A DNA stretch of 64,000 nucleotides from Bufo bufo (lineage: Eukaryota > Chordata > Amphibia > Anura > Bufonidae), in contig NC_053390.1 in the NCBI RefSeq assembly GCF_905171765.1, forward strand, positions 141,874,968 to 141,938,967. Reading direction: 5' to 3'. The notes under the pieces are model-generated. The model worked only from the letters and a program-made list of their open reading frames with translations, searched no databases and was not told the origin of the DNA. Below, in pieces: positions 1 to 12,060 of this stretch. Position 1 is the stretch's first letter, and every line of letters starts with the position of its first letter. The translations under genes and the position numbers were made by a program.

Positions 1-731
1 AGTAGCATCCTGGCTACCATGGTAACCGGTCGGAGCCCTGAGATTTCACTGCTGGGGCTCCGATCAGAAGCTGCCACTGCACCACCAATGAAGAGGGGAG
101 GGGACCATGTGGCCACTACCACCAATGATTATAATACTGGGGGGCTTGGGTGTACTGCACCATCAATGATTATAATTTATAATACTGGGGTATGGGGGGG
201 CGCACTGCGCCACCAATAAATGTAATTAACCTCATATTACAAATATAAACTGCGGGTGCCAGCCATATCACACAGCTGGCACTCGGCCTCAATGACAGGG
301 ATCCAGCCGAACCATGCCAATTAGCCCCTCAGGTGCCGCATTTGAGGGGTAAATTGCCTCGGTTCGCGGGATCACTGCTTCCTGTCATTGAGAACGGGTA
401 TATGATACAGCCGACACCCGCAGTCTATATTTGAATTGAGGGTAATTCTCATTGGTGGCACAGTGGCCACAGCCCCTCCCCTCCTCCATACTATTACTTT
501 CTCATTGGTGGCACAGCGGCAGTCGGATCACAGTGGGGAGGGACTCTCTCCTTCTCCACTGTGCCAGCTGTAATGTGCGCCGGATGTTTTAGAGGCATTC
601 AGCAGTGTGACGTGCGACTGCCCCTATGATGTCACTAAAATACTGCAGTATTTAAGAAATGGCAATATCGCCATATCGGCATTTCTTAATACCGCGGTAT
701 ATCGTTAATGCCAGTTTATTGCCCAACCCTG
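1..731. mobile_element. hAT-like DNA transposon, right end only
   Basis: The sequence ends at 731 with TTGCCCAACCCTG, the reverse complement of a hAT-type terminus starting CAGGGTTGGGC. The left end lies outside the window. The interior (1-300) shares modules with 36430-36570 and 62660-62710, such as the 'CTGGCTNCCATGGTAA' block, so a common transposon interior is likely. No transposase is seen. The terminal motif is seen; the hAT assignment is inferred. Confidence 0.5.
640..700. repeat. Stem-loop bounded by two 12-bp palindromes
   Basis: ATACTGCAGTAT (640-651) and ATACCGCGGTAT (689-700) are each self-complementary. With the adjoining AAGAAATG and CATTTCTT segments they form a near-perfect hairpin of about 60 bp near the end of the hAT element. 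It could extrude as a cruciform. No RNA function is claimed. Confidence 0.7.
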
Positions 732-930
732 GGTCTGACACAATTTTGATCAAAAATGTTTCCATGTTTCCAGTGTTTGCATGTGTCTTTGCACTTGGAG
801 AGCTCATGATACTACATATAGTATGCATGTCAGCCCTGGTAATGTTCAACTGCACTTTATTACATATTGTTTGGAGGTGCGGGTCTATTTTTATTTCTTG
901 TGTCATCTGTCAGGTTTCCATCATGGTGTC

Positions 931-2930
931 CAGAGGCGTAACTAGAACTGACTGGGCACCACAGCGAATTTTTGTACGGGCCCCCCCTTCCCCACACGCT
1001 TCTTCACAAACCGCCTCCTCCTGTGCAAACCCCTCTTATATGGCTATTTTGTGACTTTTTATTTACTGTATTTACTGTCATTTTTAGCACGACTTTGAAT
1101 TTTAACATTTACAGTTGCTGACGGAGTTTATATTCAACTCAACCCCTTTAAAACCTGCGCTGCAATTGTAATAGACCCGTCTGATTTACCTTTACATATC
1201 CACAAGTATTTTAGCCTCTGTACCTTTCATATTGCAGCCATGGACGCAGTCATACACGCACTCTCCACATACATGGACGCAGTCATACACGCACTCTCCA
1301 CATACATGGACGCAGTCATACACACACACTCCACATACATGGACGCAGTCATACACGCACTCTCCACATACATGGACGCAGTCATACACGCACTCTCCAC
1401 ATACATGGAGGCAGTCATACACGCACTCTCCACATACATGGACGCAGTCATACACACACTCTCTACATACATGGACGCAGTCATACACGCACTCTCCACA
1501 TACATGGACGCAGTCATACACGCACTCTCCACATACATGGACGCAGTCATACACACACACTCCACATACATGGACGCAGTCATACACACACTCTCCACAT
1601 ACATGGACGCAGTCATACACACACACTCCACATACATGGACGCGGTCATACACGCACTCTCCACATACATGGACGCAGTCATACACGCACTCTCCACATA
1701 CATGGACGCAGTCATACACACACTCTCCACATACATGGACGCAGTCATACACACACTCTCCACATACATGGACGCAGTCATGCACGCATTCTCCACATAT
1801 ATGGACGCACTCTCCACATACATAGATGCACTCATACACACACTCTCCACATACATGGACACACTCAACATATACATGGACGCACTGATACACGCACTCA
1901 CCATATACATAGATGCACTCATACACGCACTCACCATATACATAGATGCATTCATACATGCGCTCACCATATACATAGATGCACTCCTACACACACTCTC
2001 CACATATACATGGACGCAGTCATACACACACTCTCCACATACAGGGGCGCACTCATACACACACTCTCCACATACATGGACGCACTCATACACATACATA
2101 GATGCACTCATACACATACATGGACGCAGTCATACACACACTCTGCACATACATGGACACACTCATACACACACTCAACATATACATGGACACACTCATA
2201 CATGCACTCACCATATACATAGATGCACTCATACACACACTCTCCACATATACATGGACGCAGTCATACACACACTCTCCACATACATGGATGCACTCAT
2301 ACACACACTCTCCACATACATGGATGCACTCTCCACATACATGGACGCACTCGTACACACACTCTCCACATACATGGATGCACTCATACACATACTCTTC
2401 ACATACAGAGGAGCACTCATACACACAGTCACCACATACATGGACGCACACATATACAATACACATATATAGACACCCAGCTTTCCTGCTGTACCTCTCC
2501 CCCATACTCTAATGCCTCTGCACTTGTGCCATGCAGGATAGCAGGGAAGCTGGATGACATTTTATGATATAATTCACCCAGCTTTCCTACTGTACTGCAT
2601 GTCACAAGTGCACAATCTGGGAAAGCTGAATATAACCCCAGTTCCCCTGCCACTCACATCACTGGTGCAGTTGTGGCAATGCAACTGATGTTCAGCTTGC
2701 CGGGCATGGAAGGTTCGAGCTGCAGGAATCACGGGTATAAAAGGGGGCGGGGCTATTATGTAAATCGGGAAAGGGGCTAATTTAAATATTTTATGATGGA
2801 CACTGTTGCTGGTCAGTGTCCATCATAAGAACTGAGGAGGGGGAGAGGCGGAGCGATGTCCCTGATGTCAGGTCAGAGCTCGGGCCCCGAAGCAGCTGCT
2901 TCCCCTGCTTCCCTGATAGTTACGCCACTG
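931..2930. mobile_element. Non-autonomous hAT element (2.0 kb) with perfect 8-bp target duplication
   Basis: The ends are CAGAGGCGTAACTA (931-944) and TAGTTACGCCACTG (2917-2930), inverted repeats with one mismatch. The flanks are an exact 8-bp direct repeat ATGGTGTC (923-930 and 2931-2938), the duplication size of hAT transposons. The interior has no transposase; 1.2 kb of it is a minisatellite. The element is complete at both ends and non-autonomous. Confidence 0.85.
1240..2470. repeat. 33-bp minisatellite inside the hAT element
   Basis: A unit of about 33 bp, beginning ATGGACGCAGTCATACACGC, is repeated roughly 35 times. Units are regular up to about 1790 and become more variable in length and sequence afterwards. 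Because 33 is a multiple of three and the unit lacks stops in several frames, long open frames appear on both strands (for example 410 codons on plus). They read as low-complexity repeats and are most likely not genes. Confidence 0.9.
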
Positions 2931-3013
2931 ATGGTGTCCACCCTTCTATTGAACAAGTGTAGCATGCTGCACAATTTTATCTAGAACTTTTGATGGAATG
3001 TAAGACTAAGACC

Positions 3014-3435
3014 TTAAAGGGATTGTCCCATGAAAAATATTCTACAGTTTTCAAACCAGCACCTGCATCTGAATACTTTTGTAATTGCATGTAATTAAAA
3101 ATGTAGCATAGCCACTGAGTTATTCAATAAAATTTATCTGTATAGCATCACCTGCTGTTTTCTTTGTCCTGCTCACTGAGGTGGCCGCACATGCTCAGTT
3201 TCATCCTTCAACTGCCTCCTGAGCTGTGATAGGGAGAGCTGAGACACGCCCCCTGAGCTTCAGCAGATAAGACACTCCTCTTGAGTTATATAAATCAAGC
3301 AGATCAATGAATAGTGAGATCTCTGGAACCATGTCAGGTACAGGGCTGGTTCTAGCTTTGTTAGAAAGAGGTTGTCATGTCCTATGTGATGTCTGATTTG
3401 TATTTTTTTTATTAGTCATGGGAAAGCCCCTTTAA
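3014..3435. mobile_element. TTAA-flanked MITE (T2/Kolobok-like), left copy
   Basis: It starts TTAAAGGGATTGTCCCATG and ends CATGGGAAAGCCCCTTTAA, giving inverted termini with TTAA at both ends. The T2 family of frog MITEs has this TTAAAGG-type end and TTAA duplication. It is non-coding. It is the same family as 3772-4211, in the opposite orientation. Confidence 0.75.
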
Positions 3436-3775
3436 AGGGGTTGTCCGGGCTTTTGCTATTGATGTCCTAACCTCAGTATAGGTCTTCAATATCAGACACC
3501 CGGCACCCCCCCGATCATTTGTATGAGGAGAGGGCGCACGCAGTGTGTACGTTCTGTCTCCCTTCTCTCCTCCTGTCCGCTGCTGCATTCTATGGTCCTC
3601 ATACAACTGATATTATATTGATGACCTATCCTAAGGATATGGGTCGTTTTTGTACTTATATCATGGATTAACAACTAATAAAGAATTAATGGAGAATAAT
3701 GCTGCCGTCATCTATTAACTGAACGTCTATCCTAAGGATAGGTCATCAATAGTAAAAGCCCAGAGACCCCTTTAA
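3432..3775. mobile_element. TTAA-flanked MITE between two others
   Basis: The ends are TTAAAGGGGTTGTCCGGG and AAAGCCCAGAGACCCCTTTAA. The interior is palindromic ('TATTGATGTCCTAACC' against 'GGATAGGTCATCAATA'). Its two TTAA sites (3432-3435, 3772-3775) are also the inner TTAA sites of the neighbouring elements. It is non-coding. Confidence 0.75.
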
Positions 3776-4211
3776 AGGGGTTATCCCATGACTAATGTAA
3801 AAAATTAAAATCATGCAGTACATGACAGTGTCTTTCTATCAAATCTAGAACCAGCCCTGTACCGCACATGGATCTAGAGATCTCCCCATTCATTGCTCTG
3901 CTAGATTTATATCAAGCTGACAGCTTAATGGGAGTGTCTTTTCTGCTGCAGCTCAGGGGGGCGTGTCTCAGCTCTCCCTATCACAGCTCAAGAGGAAGTT
4001 AAAGGATGAACCTGAGCATGTGCGGCCTTCTCAGTGAGCAGAATATACCAATATGAAAAAGAACAAACAGCAGGTGGCGCTATACAGATAAATTTAATTG
4101 AATAACTCAGTGGCTATGCAAAATTTTTAATTACATGCAATTACAAAAGTATTCAGATCCAGGTGCTGGTTTGAAAACTGTAAAATATTTTTCGTGGGAC
4201 AACCCCTTTAA
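3772..4211. mobile_element. TTAA-flanked MITE (T2/Kolobok-like), right copy
   Basis: The ends are TTAAAGGGGTTATCCCATG and CGTGGGACAACCCCTTTAA. The body is an inverted copy of 3014-3435, so the two form arms of roughly 420 bp around the central element. It is non-coding. Confidence 0.75.
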
Positions 4212-4285
4212 TGGAGCGCTGAAAGCAGATGTGCCTAAAGCCTCACTCACCAAAGAATAAGTATTTCTGATACAATAAGTGTTTT

Positions 4286-4325
<40 letters not shown>

Positions 4326-5580
4326 AATATATAGTATATATTGTATCTATGTATGTGTAACAGCCTTGTACGTGTTAGATAAAAGAACAGCCTGCAGTCT
4401 AAATAATGAAAATGATAACAAAAGAAACTATGACAATACTCTTTTATATTCCATACGGGGGCTGAGTCCCAACACCCCGGCTGCAAGTCTCCGCAACAGA
4501 GCATGAGTAATGTGCGGCACAATTTTAATTTATAGAAATGCCAATTGTGTTCAGTGTAAAAGAGAAGAAGGTCATCAGGCTTATTAGACAAAGATATTGG
4601 ATGCCATTTTAGGTATTGTCGCCTGTCACAGAATCCACCCCCCTCTGCATCTCATTCTGCGGATACGGCTTTGTTATTGTTTAATTGTCGCAGCGTAGGC
4701 AGTGGGGTCATTGCTAACTCATTCTGTTGCGAAAGAATTGAAGAGGCTTGACTAGGCTCTGGAGTAGCATTTCCACAGGGACGTGTGCCCAATGAGAACA
4801 GTGGCAGATCTTTTGATAATGGACGTCCTTATTAAGCTTTCTGGATGGCTGATGACGAGCACTTAATGGCAGAAATGAAATTAGGTCCCAGGTGGCAGAT
4901 CACTGTTATACAGTTGGCTTGTTAAGGGGATTTCTTTTTTTTTTTGTACAGTTTAATGTTAACTATACGGCTTGTTAATGTGTTATACCCTTTGGGTACT
5001 GGTTGCGTCTCACATATTATGCCTTATGTCATATGCCAGAAAGCAGGAAATACTGTAATGGGTTAACAATATATGACCAATATAAGTCTGATTTCCCCTA
5101 GATTTGTAATGTGTGATATGAAATTATACCAACTGTAAATATGACACTGACAGAATAGAAGCTCATAAGTACAGTGCATGTTCCTTAGCTGCCTACGTAT
5201 TTCACATGATTTGCTATGCTTTTTACCACCACAACAAGATCTGTATGTAGCCAGTTCTGGTCATCGATTCTGTATGTGAAAATTCAGCATTTATGGCATA
5301 TCCTCTAAGACCCCCTTCCCAGACTCTCTAGGGTTTAATGAGGGGCTTGTGACCAGACATTTATTCCATAGCCACAGGATGTATTAGATGCCTGACTGCA
5401 GCTGACCTCCATATGCTACTTAGAGATATGCACAGGGCGCCATGAAGCTGAGATATAATAATATGTTTAGTGGAGTCTTCTCCTTGTAGAGATGCTATAG
5501 CTGTCCCTGGCTAATTAAAACAATATTGGCGGATTTGACTTTGATAGTACCTTCTTTATCTGTTCATAACCATTCCTAAC
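4212..5580. other. No gene seen; (AT)n microsatellite and non-repeat sequence
   Basis: An (AT)n microsatellite lies at 4276-4335. The rest shows no convincing open frame or terminal repeats. The block 4620-4920 is compositionally balanced and non-repetitive by eye, so it could be host sequence, possibly conserved non-coding; that is only inference. Confidence 0.5.
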
Positions 5581-6022
5581 TTAAAGGGGTTGTCCAAGTT
5601 ATATTTATTGATGACCTATCCTCAGGACACCCGGCACCCCCACCGATCAGCTGTATGAAGAGAAGGCGAGTGCCGTGCCAGCGCTGCCTCCTCTTCACTG
5701 TTTACCTTCTAGCCGTTGCATCTGCAGCGGTGAGCAGGTGTAATTACACCCAAGCCGTCCCATTCATTTCAATAGTACGGATCGCTTCTATACAAGTGTA
5801 TTGAAATAAATGGTACGGCTTGGGTGTAATTACACCTGCTCACCGCTGCAGATGCAATGGCGAGCAGGTAAACAATGAAGAGGAGGCAGCGCTGGCACGG
5901 CGCGCCCCTTCTCTTCAAACAGCTAATCGTGGGGGTGCCAGGGGTCAGACCTCCACCAATGTGATTGATGTCCTATCCAGAGCATAGGTCATCAATATCT
6001 AGGTAGTTGAAAACCCCTTTAA
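5581..6022. mobile_element. TTAA-flanked palindromic MITE
   Basis: It begins TTAAAGGGGTTGTCCAAG and ends GAAAACCCCTTTAA with TTAA at both sides. Almost the whole 442 bp folds on itself: segments around 5720-5760 recur inverted around 5815-5870 (GTGTAATTACACC core). It is non-coding and T2-like. Confidence 0.8.
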
Positions 6023-6961
6023 GAACAGAAGTCATATCATTACTGTGAGTGGAGCCTAAGACAGGTTGATTAGTTTGTTGGTTATTATGAGCAACACCTT
6101 TATATTGAGTTATTATGAGCTTTACCTTTATACTGGATTTATACATACCTAGAATACTGTCTGTGATAGTCTTGTCCCGAAGTGTTCAGTGAGATTTACA
6201 TGCAATAAAATGAAAATACAAGTCCTTCCCTTTCCCTTTATGTAGTCTGCAGTCTGATGGCTAAATTAGTGCCTAATACACTTGTAATATTTATGGCACC
6301 AACACTTAGTTAAGCAACCTTTATGTAAGATTTATGTTGATTTTTTCATTTCTCATTTAATGGCAAATTATAAGGACCATGTTTCATAAAGATAATTCTC
6401 CATTTAAATTCATCAGCCCATTAAATATTAAAATTATGTTTCTTATGCAGTCTAGAACAAATTTGTCCAGCTTCAGCGATTATTTGCACTCATAAAAATT
6501 AGGCCTGATTAATAAAATTTAAATGCTTGATTAAGTTGACATTTTCATGTTTCACTTCTGATTTATGAAAATTATCCCGTGTATGAGCCTCCAGATTTGC
6601 GTTGCTGCAGCATGGGCTCATCTTTTCTACTGCAGCAAAAAGATAGATACCATTCTATGTACCAAGGGGTGATCTGGTTGCCAGATGCCATTAGACTCAC
6701 TCGTTTGACTGAGAGAGTTTGTTAAGAGATAGACGGGATTTTTTTGTAACTTCTAACAAAATGCTATGTCATTTATGATGAGGTTATAACCTAGAAAGAT
6801 CCATGTAAGACGCTGCTGTGCCAACAAAATAACCATTTAAAAAATCTATATTACCAGTATGTCACATAGGACCACACTCAATTCAGGTTGTTTGTCACAC
6901 ATCACTTTTTAACCTCACTGAGGATATACATTTTTTATAATTGTGAAATCATGCAGTAGAA
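6023..6961. other. No gene seen; AT-rich, possible conserved non-coding block
   Basis: 6240-6590 is AT-rich without internal repeats, with many TAAT-type homeodomain core sites. It has no coding potential and no transposon termini that I recognise. It could be a conserved non-coding element of the host locus. A comparison with other vertebrates would decide. Confidence 0.35.
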
Positions 6962-7240
6962 GAAACCGGATCACAGTAAGCACGAATAAAACATAACTTT
7001 TAATATTTTTTTTAAATAGTCAATGATCCACCCACTTAGGACAAACAACGATACAAACAAACAAACATATATAGAGAAATATGGGAGAAAGGACAGAGTG
7101 AGGGAGAGGACAAACGCGAGGGACCCCACTATCCCTATGGGAACCCCTTACTATCACCTCAACCCACAGGAACACCCTGATGGTGGATGGCCTGTGGTCC
7201 CGTGCCTGCCCTGACTCTCCCTAGAAAGACCCTAAGACTT

Positions 7241-7280
7241 CCCAACGCGTTTCCCCTAGAAAAGGTTCACCAGGGGAGAG
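7241..7280 (-). ncRNA. Degenerate hammerhead-ribozyme-like motif of the old PLE
   Basis: On the minus strand CTGGTGA (7267-7273, one change from the CTGATGA core), a short CCT/AGG stem and GAAACGCGT (7245-7253) occur in hammerhead order. PLEs are known to carry such motifs. The core A-to-G change suggests it is inactive. Confidence 0.5.
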
Positions 7281-7990
7281 ATAATGGGTAAAGAAACAGA
7301 TAAACACACACAGTAAACATATGGGTCTTGGATAAAAATTCGATAGATCACCCAATGCCGGGTACAAAAATTATTCTTAATCACAGGCTTCTGAAATAGA
7401 TAATTAATTGCCTATGGCACCAGCTCATATAGTTATAGCAGATATACAATAATAGGATCTATCTAGGGGTCCCACCTATATAAAGGGACTAAATATTCAG
7501 ATGTCACAATTGATAATCACTCAAACATTTGTTCCCCAGGGTCACATGTATAAAAATAACGATGTCATATACTGTGAACCTTACTTAAATGCAAACACCA
7601 CCAATCACCATACATGAGATTAATACTGCAGATCTCATTATCACTACTAATTATGCCACAGATGCATGCTTCTCCTGTTCACAACCCAAGGAGAATATAT
7701 CAATTTGTTAGCTGGTTTAAGCAAAGGTAACAGATGCGGTCCAAAGGACCTCTTACTTATCCTTGAGTGAAGAAAGTGACGGATAACTTGTATGGCCGCC
7801 GCTGGTGAAGGGAACCTGTGCAGAGCCTGACATCCTGGGAGCAGAATCGTTGTTAGGGCCAAAATCAGGTATCTTTTTTATAGGGCATGAATAATTGTGC
7901 CATTGTATCCCCATCCGGTCGGTGGAACGAATGCTGACTTCACCTGCGTGCGTTTATCGCCAGCTCTTCCCCTCTGTGAAGCGCTCGCTT

Positions 7991-8023
7991 CACTTCCGGT
8001 AATTGGAACGCATATGCGTTCCA
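7991..8023. promoter_or_regulatory. ETS-like site and 20-bp palindrome in old PLE
   Basis: CACTTCCGG (7991-7999), an ETS/GABP-type core, is followed by the perfect palindrome TGGAACGCATATGCGTTCCA (8004-8023). The young PLE has the same pairing of CACTTCCGG with GCGTTCCA palindromes, which suggests a conserved promoter module. Function is inferred. Confidence 0.45.
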
Positions 8024-8473
8024 CCTGCCGCCGACTTCCTGTCAATGGAGCGCAATATGCATTCCACAGCGATGCCGATAGTGTAGCAGGTCTGGGAAGG
8101 AGGATATCTAGTTGTTAGTACATTTATGGGAAATTTGGCTCAGCGTTCTTTACACCTAAAGTATAGGGGGGGGGGCAATCTGACCCTAGTAATATATAAT
8201 TAAGTGCTATAATCTCTATTTTGAGCTATTGTATAATAGACCATCTCTATTTTAACTCCAGCTATTGTATAATAGACCACCTAAATTGGGCAAAGATATA
8301 TCATTCTATAATTGGCAGCCACATGATTCAGATAACGCCGCCACTCTCAAACCTAAAATTAGATTATATATTATATATGAATATGCATATAAAGACACTT
8401 CGCGTGTCGATTTAATGGCCAGATACTATCCCCAATAAACCTATTAAAGAGTCAAAGAGCGGAAAAAGGTTTA

Positions 8474-9703
8474 TTATAAAAACAGCAACACCATGTCGTA
8501 ATCGTCGATACACCAGGGAGACCAGATCTCACAAAAAACATGAAAATGTAAGTCTCTCATTGAGGCCGTTGGGGGACTGGGAACGAAGGCGATAAATCCA
8601 TTCAGACTCCCTTTGGAGAATCCGTCGGTCCCAGTCCCCCTCCTCTCAGACTCGTGTATGACCTCCAACGCCGAGAACCTGAGGGCGTCCAAACAACCGT
8701 CGTGCACTTCCACTATATGATTAGCAGTCGGTGTATCTTTTCTTTTTTCTATGTCATTAATATGCTCACATATCCGACTACGCAGTTCTCTAAGTGTCTT
8801 GCATATGTAATCCATCGGACATGTGCATTGACATAGGTACACTACCCCTTTGGTTCTACAATTCACGAAATCTCTGATGTAATATTCCTTTCCCGTGACA
8901 GAACATATATTAGTTTTCGTATTATTGATGTATCTACAAGAATTACATCTGCCACACTTGAACATTCCCAGGGGTTTGCGATCCAACCATGTACCCTCTT
9001 TTTTTGGGGCAGAAAAATGCCTGTGCACGAGACGGTTGTGTAGGCTCCTCCCTTTACGAAATGTAATGCTGGGATGTGGAGGGACCACATCAATTACGTC
9101 CGGATCCATCCTCAGGATGGGCCCGAATTCATTTAAAATGTTTCTCATTCCCTTGTTGGCTGTGTTAAACGTAGATATAATCCGAATCATGCCAACATCC
9201 TTCTCTTGCTTATTATTTTTTGGGATGAGGAGTTCATTTCGATTCTGGTCTCTTGCATTCTTAAAAGCCTCCCTCAGCACTGGGTCTGGTTCCCACCTTT
9301 CTCTAAATCTGTTACAGAGTTTGAATGCCTCCTGATAGTATCTCTCCACGTCCGAGCAGTTCCTTCGAATTCGCAAAAACTGGCCCTTAGGTATACCTTT
9401 CTTGAGGGCGTACGGATGGTAACTGGACCAGTGTAACAGACTGTTTGTGGCCGTCGGTTTCCTGAATACGTTAGTGGATAATTTATCCATACACTTAGTC
9501 ACCTCCACATCCAAGAAGGTGATCCTGTCATAGTGGTGTTCATGGGTCAAGGAGAGACCAATATGGTTATCATTAAGGTGCACGATGAAAGATTTAAGCT
9601 CATCAAGGCTCCCCTTCCACACCATAAACGCATCGTCGATGTATCGAGTCCAGAAGACAATTTTTTCGGACCACCAGGCAGGATTCCCTGGAAACACTAT
9701 GGC
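8474..9703 (-). pseudogene. Old PLE ORF2, C-terminal half (RT palm to GIY-YIG), frameshifted
   Basis: The minus-strand frame from 9703 contains the RT catalytic YIDD box (FWTRYIDDAFMVWKG), the FLDVEV and NSLLHWSSYHP blocks of PLE reverse transcriptases, a CxxC motif (FKCGRCNSC) and a GIY-YIG-type endonuclease (GVVYLCQC ... YICKT ... R ... EH). Relative to the young PLE, the YVGKT glycine is replaced by cysteine. Near 8637 a single-base indel in a G run shifts the frame, so the last ~45 codons read out of frame. The N-terminal half lies beyond the inserted elements. It is a relic and no function is expected. Confidence 0.85.
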
Positions 9704-10417
9704 TAGAGATGTCGCGAACATAAAATTTTAAGTTCGCGAATTTACGAATTTACGCGAAACGGGCGAACCGCCATAGACTTCAATAGACAGGCGAATTTTA
9801 AAACCCACAGGGACTCTTTCTGGCCACAATAGTGATGGAAAAGTTGTTTCAAGGGGACTAACACCTGGACTGTGGCATGCCGGAGGGGGATCCATGGCAA
9901 AACTCCCATGGAGAATTACGTAGTTGACGCAGAGTGTGGTAAGTTGAATTCGCAATGCGATTAATATAGCCTGCATTAATCACATTGCGAATTCAACTTA
10001 GAGCTAAGTTCCTAATGGTTGTATTGCTAGAATTGACGAATATAACGAATATAGCACTATATTCTCAATCTTCGTTATATTCTAGCAATACAACAACCAT
10101 TAGGAACCCAGCTCTAAGTTGAATTCGCAATGCGATTAATATAACCTGTATTAATCGGATTGCGATTACAACTTAGTCAAATTTGTGACACTGCAGCTTC
10201 AGAATGCTTTTTGATAGGAGGTGGGAGGGTCTGGGAGGGAGGGTATGCTGATTGGCTGGAATGTGTCTGCTGACTATGAGGTACAGGGTCAAAGTTTGCT
10301 CAATGATGATGTATAGGGGGCGGACCGAACATCGCATATATTCGCCCGCCGTGGCGAACGCGAACAAGCTATGTTCGCCGGGAACTGTTTGCCGGCGAAT
10401 AGTTCGGGACATCTCTA
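9704..10417. mobile_element. hAT-like non-autonomous element inside old PLE
   Basis: The ends TAGAGATGTCGCGAAC (9704) and GTTCGGGACATCTCTA (to 10417) are inverted with one mismatch. The flanking 8-mers ACTATGGC (9696-9703) and GCTATGAC (10418-10425) match at 6 of 8, as for an old hAT duplication. Removing the element rejoins the RT frame of the old PLE (KDVI to VFPG). The interior holds large inverted repeats around 9940-10170 and no transposase. Confidence 0.75.
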
Positions 10418-10513
10418 GCTATGACATCCTTCCACCAGCCCAGGAGGAGGTTAGTATATGAGGGCGCACAGGGGCTCCCCATAGCGGTCCCCCTGAGCTG
10501 ATGGTAGAAGTGA
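10418..10513 (-). pseudogene. Old PLE RT fragment between two insertions
   Basis: The minus strand encodes FYHQLRGTAMGSPCAPSYTN and LLLGWWKDV, the RT block preceding the YIDD box. It continues the reading from 22726-23297 and leads into 8474-9703, which shows that these pieces are one element cut by the hAT insertion and the young PLE array. Confidence 0.85.
10499..10513. repeat. Target-site duplication of the PLE array, left
   Basis: TGATGGTAGAAGTGA is identical to 22711-22725. Between the two copies lies the whole 12.2-kb array. Joining the flanks once restores the old PLE RT coding order. Confidence 0.9.
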
Positions 10514-10970
10514 AAGTCCAGCAAGGGTACCCTGTAATTACATCAGATAACTAAATTTATTAAGAAATGTAAGAAAAATACACAATCAAAGAAAGTCTCA
10601 CAACTGGATCCGGGGTAAGGGGCCAGTGTAAACCAGATGCAGTGGGTAAGTGGTGGGGAAAAGGTCCCTAGCACTAATGCCCTAGACTGGTCCTCAGCCC
10701 AGGGACGTCTCCTGATGGTGGGGACGCCCTGTCCACGTACCTAATCTCAACCTCCTAGCTGTCCCTAGTAAGGTGAACAGTGGGGGGAGATGGGTGAAGA
10801 GTGGTACCCGTACAGATTCCCAGCACACAATTAGAAAGTAAAGAAGATGTCCCCTGTATGCTGCCCTCGTGACAGTTTGCCAGGAGGTACAGGGTCCACC
10901 GAGAGGATAAAACTATACAGACAAACACACGCACACAAACATAAATCTAGCAATGTAAAGAGATGACCTA

Positions 10971-11015
10971 CAACCCCGACGCGTTTCACCCACAGCAGTG
11001 GGATCATCAGGGGGT
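10971..11015 (-). ncRNA. Hammerhead-ribozyme-like motif, copy A
   Basis: This is the same sequence as 16651-16695, on the minus strand. See that entry for the fold. Confidence 0.7.
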
Positions 11016-11732
11016 GATATGGGGTAGGTAGAGTTTGGACCGAACGCCCGTGACAGTAAAGATAACGGGCGCAGTCACATGATATGCGCGTAGATACATG
11101 TGTATGTAAACACTTATAACGCTACAGCAGACCCAGAATAAGTAAGGAGTTGCCAATTGGCAGATAACATACGTTCAAACAGCGGCATGGATAGTAAGTT
11201 CGACCGCCTAGATGCAACCTGCAACTCTAAATAGAAAAGAGAGGCTTAAATGAGAACGTATAAGGTAAACAGAAAAATTAAACACGAAGCGCTAAAGAGA
11301 TAAAATCCTTGTAAGTACCTGATATAGGCGATGGCAAAAGGATAATGTAGGTATACTATGTGCAAGGGTTCATGCAGGGGCATGGAGAGTGATCACCCCG
11401 GACCTACCTAGCTGTGCAAAACACAATGAGCATAATGAGCCCTAAATGCATACATAACCCTAACCCGTATAACCCGAATAGGAAGATGCTGGATAGATAC
11501 CTATTCAGTGCTCCAGGAAAATAATGACAAGGTTCGTAGCTCCTCAGGTATAGGGCTACCCGCCTGGAAAATGCCTATGATGCACAAAGGCCTGGAGTAA
11601 AACACAGGAACTAGGCCATGTATACTATAAATGAACCATATATATATTGGATATAGTACAGTAGTACTTACATGGTGACGCCGTCGGTGTGGAATGCTGG
11701 GTCTGAGGCAGACGTACTGTGATGCCTCGCCC

Positions 11733-12060
11733 ATTAAATACCCTAAGATCCCATGTCCTAGGATGGAACAATTACCCCTACGGGGGAGGAGGAGAGAGAG
11801 GGAGGGAGGGACGGCTCAGGTGCAGCCGCCATAATTAGTGCGTTCCAAGGTGGAACGCACACAGGGATGCGTCCACACTGGTGATTAGCCGGACAGATAT
11901 CCGGTAAGTGTGTTACAACCAGCCCAGTGTTGCTGCCGAGCGGCGTGCATGCCAGCGTGGAACGCACGCCGGAAGTGACGTACCCGTATGGCTGACAAAC
12001 CGGAAGTGCGGTATGTGTCATGCGGCGTGCGTTCCAGCATGGAACGCACACCGGAAGTGA
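11733..12060 (-). promoter_or_regulatory. PLE promoter-like block, copy A
   Basis: This is the minus-strand copy of 15608-15934: ETS-like sites, palindromes, a YY1-like ATGGCGGC and a TATTTAAT box. If active it would transcribe leftward into the remains of the old PLE. Confidence 0.5.

Noticed and set aside
1240..2470. CRISPR-like array
   Set aside because: Units are contiguous with no unique spacers and the context is a eukaryotic transposon.
1192..2505. Long open frames (up to 410 codons) on both strands
   Set aside because: They are translations of the 33-bp minisatellite, open in several frames because the period is divisible by three; no protein signature.
4247..4591. 114-codon minus-strand frame
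   Set aside because: Part of it is the (AT)n microsatellite; no homology recognised.
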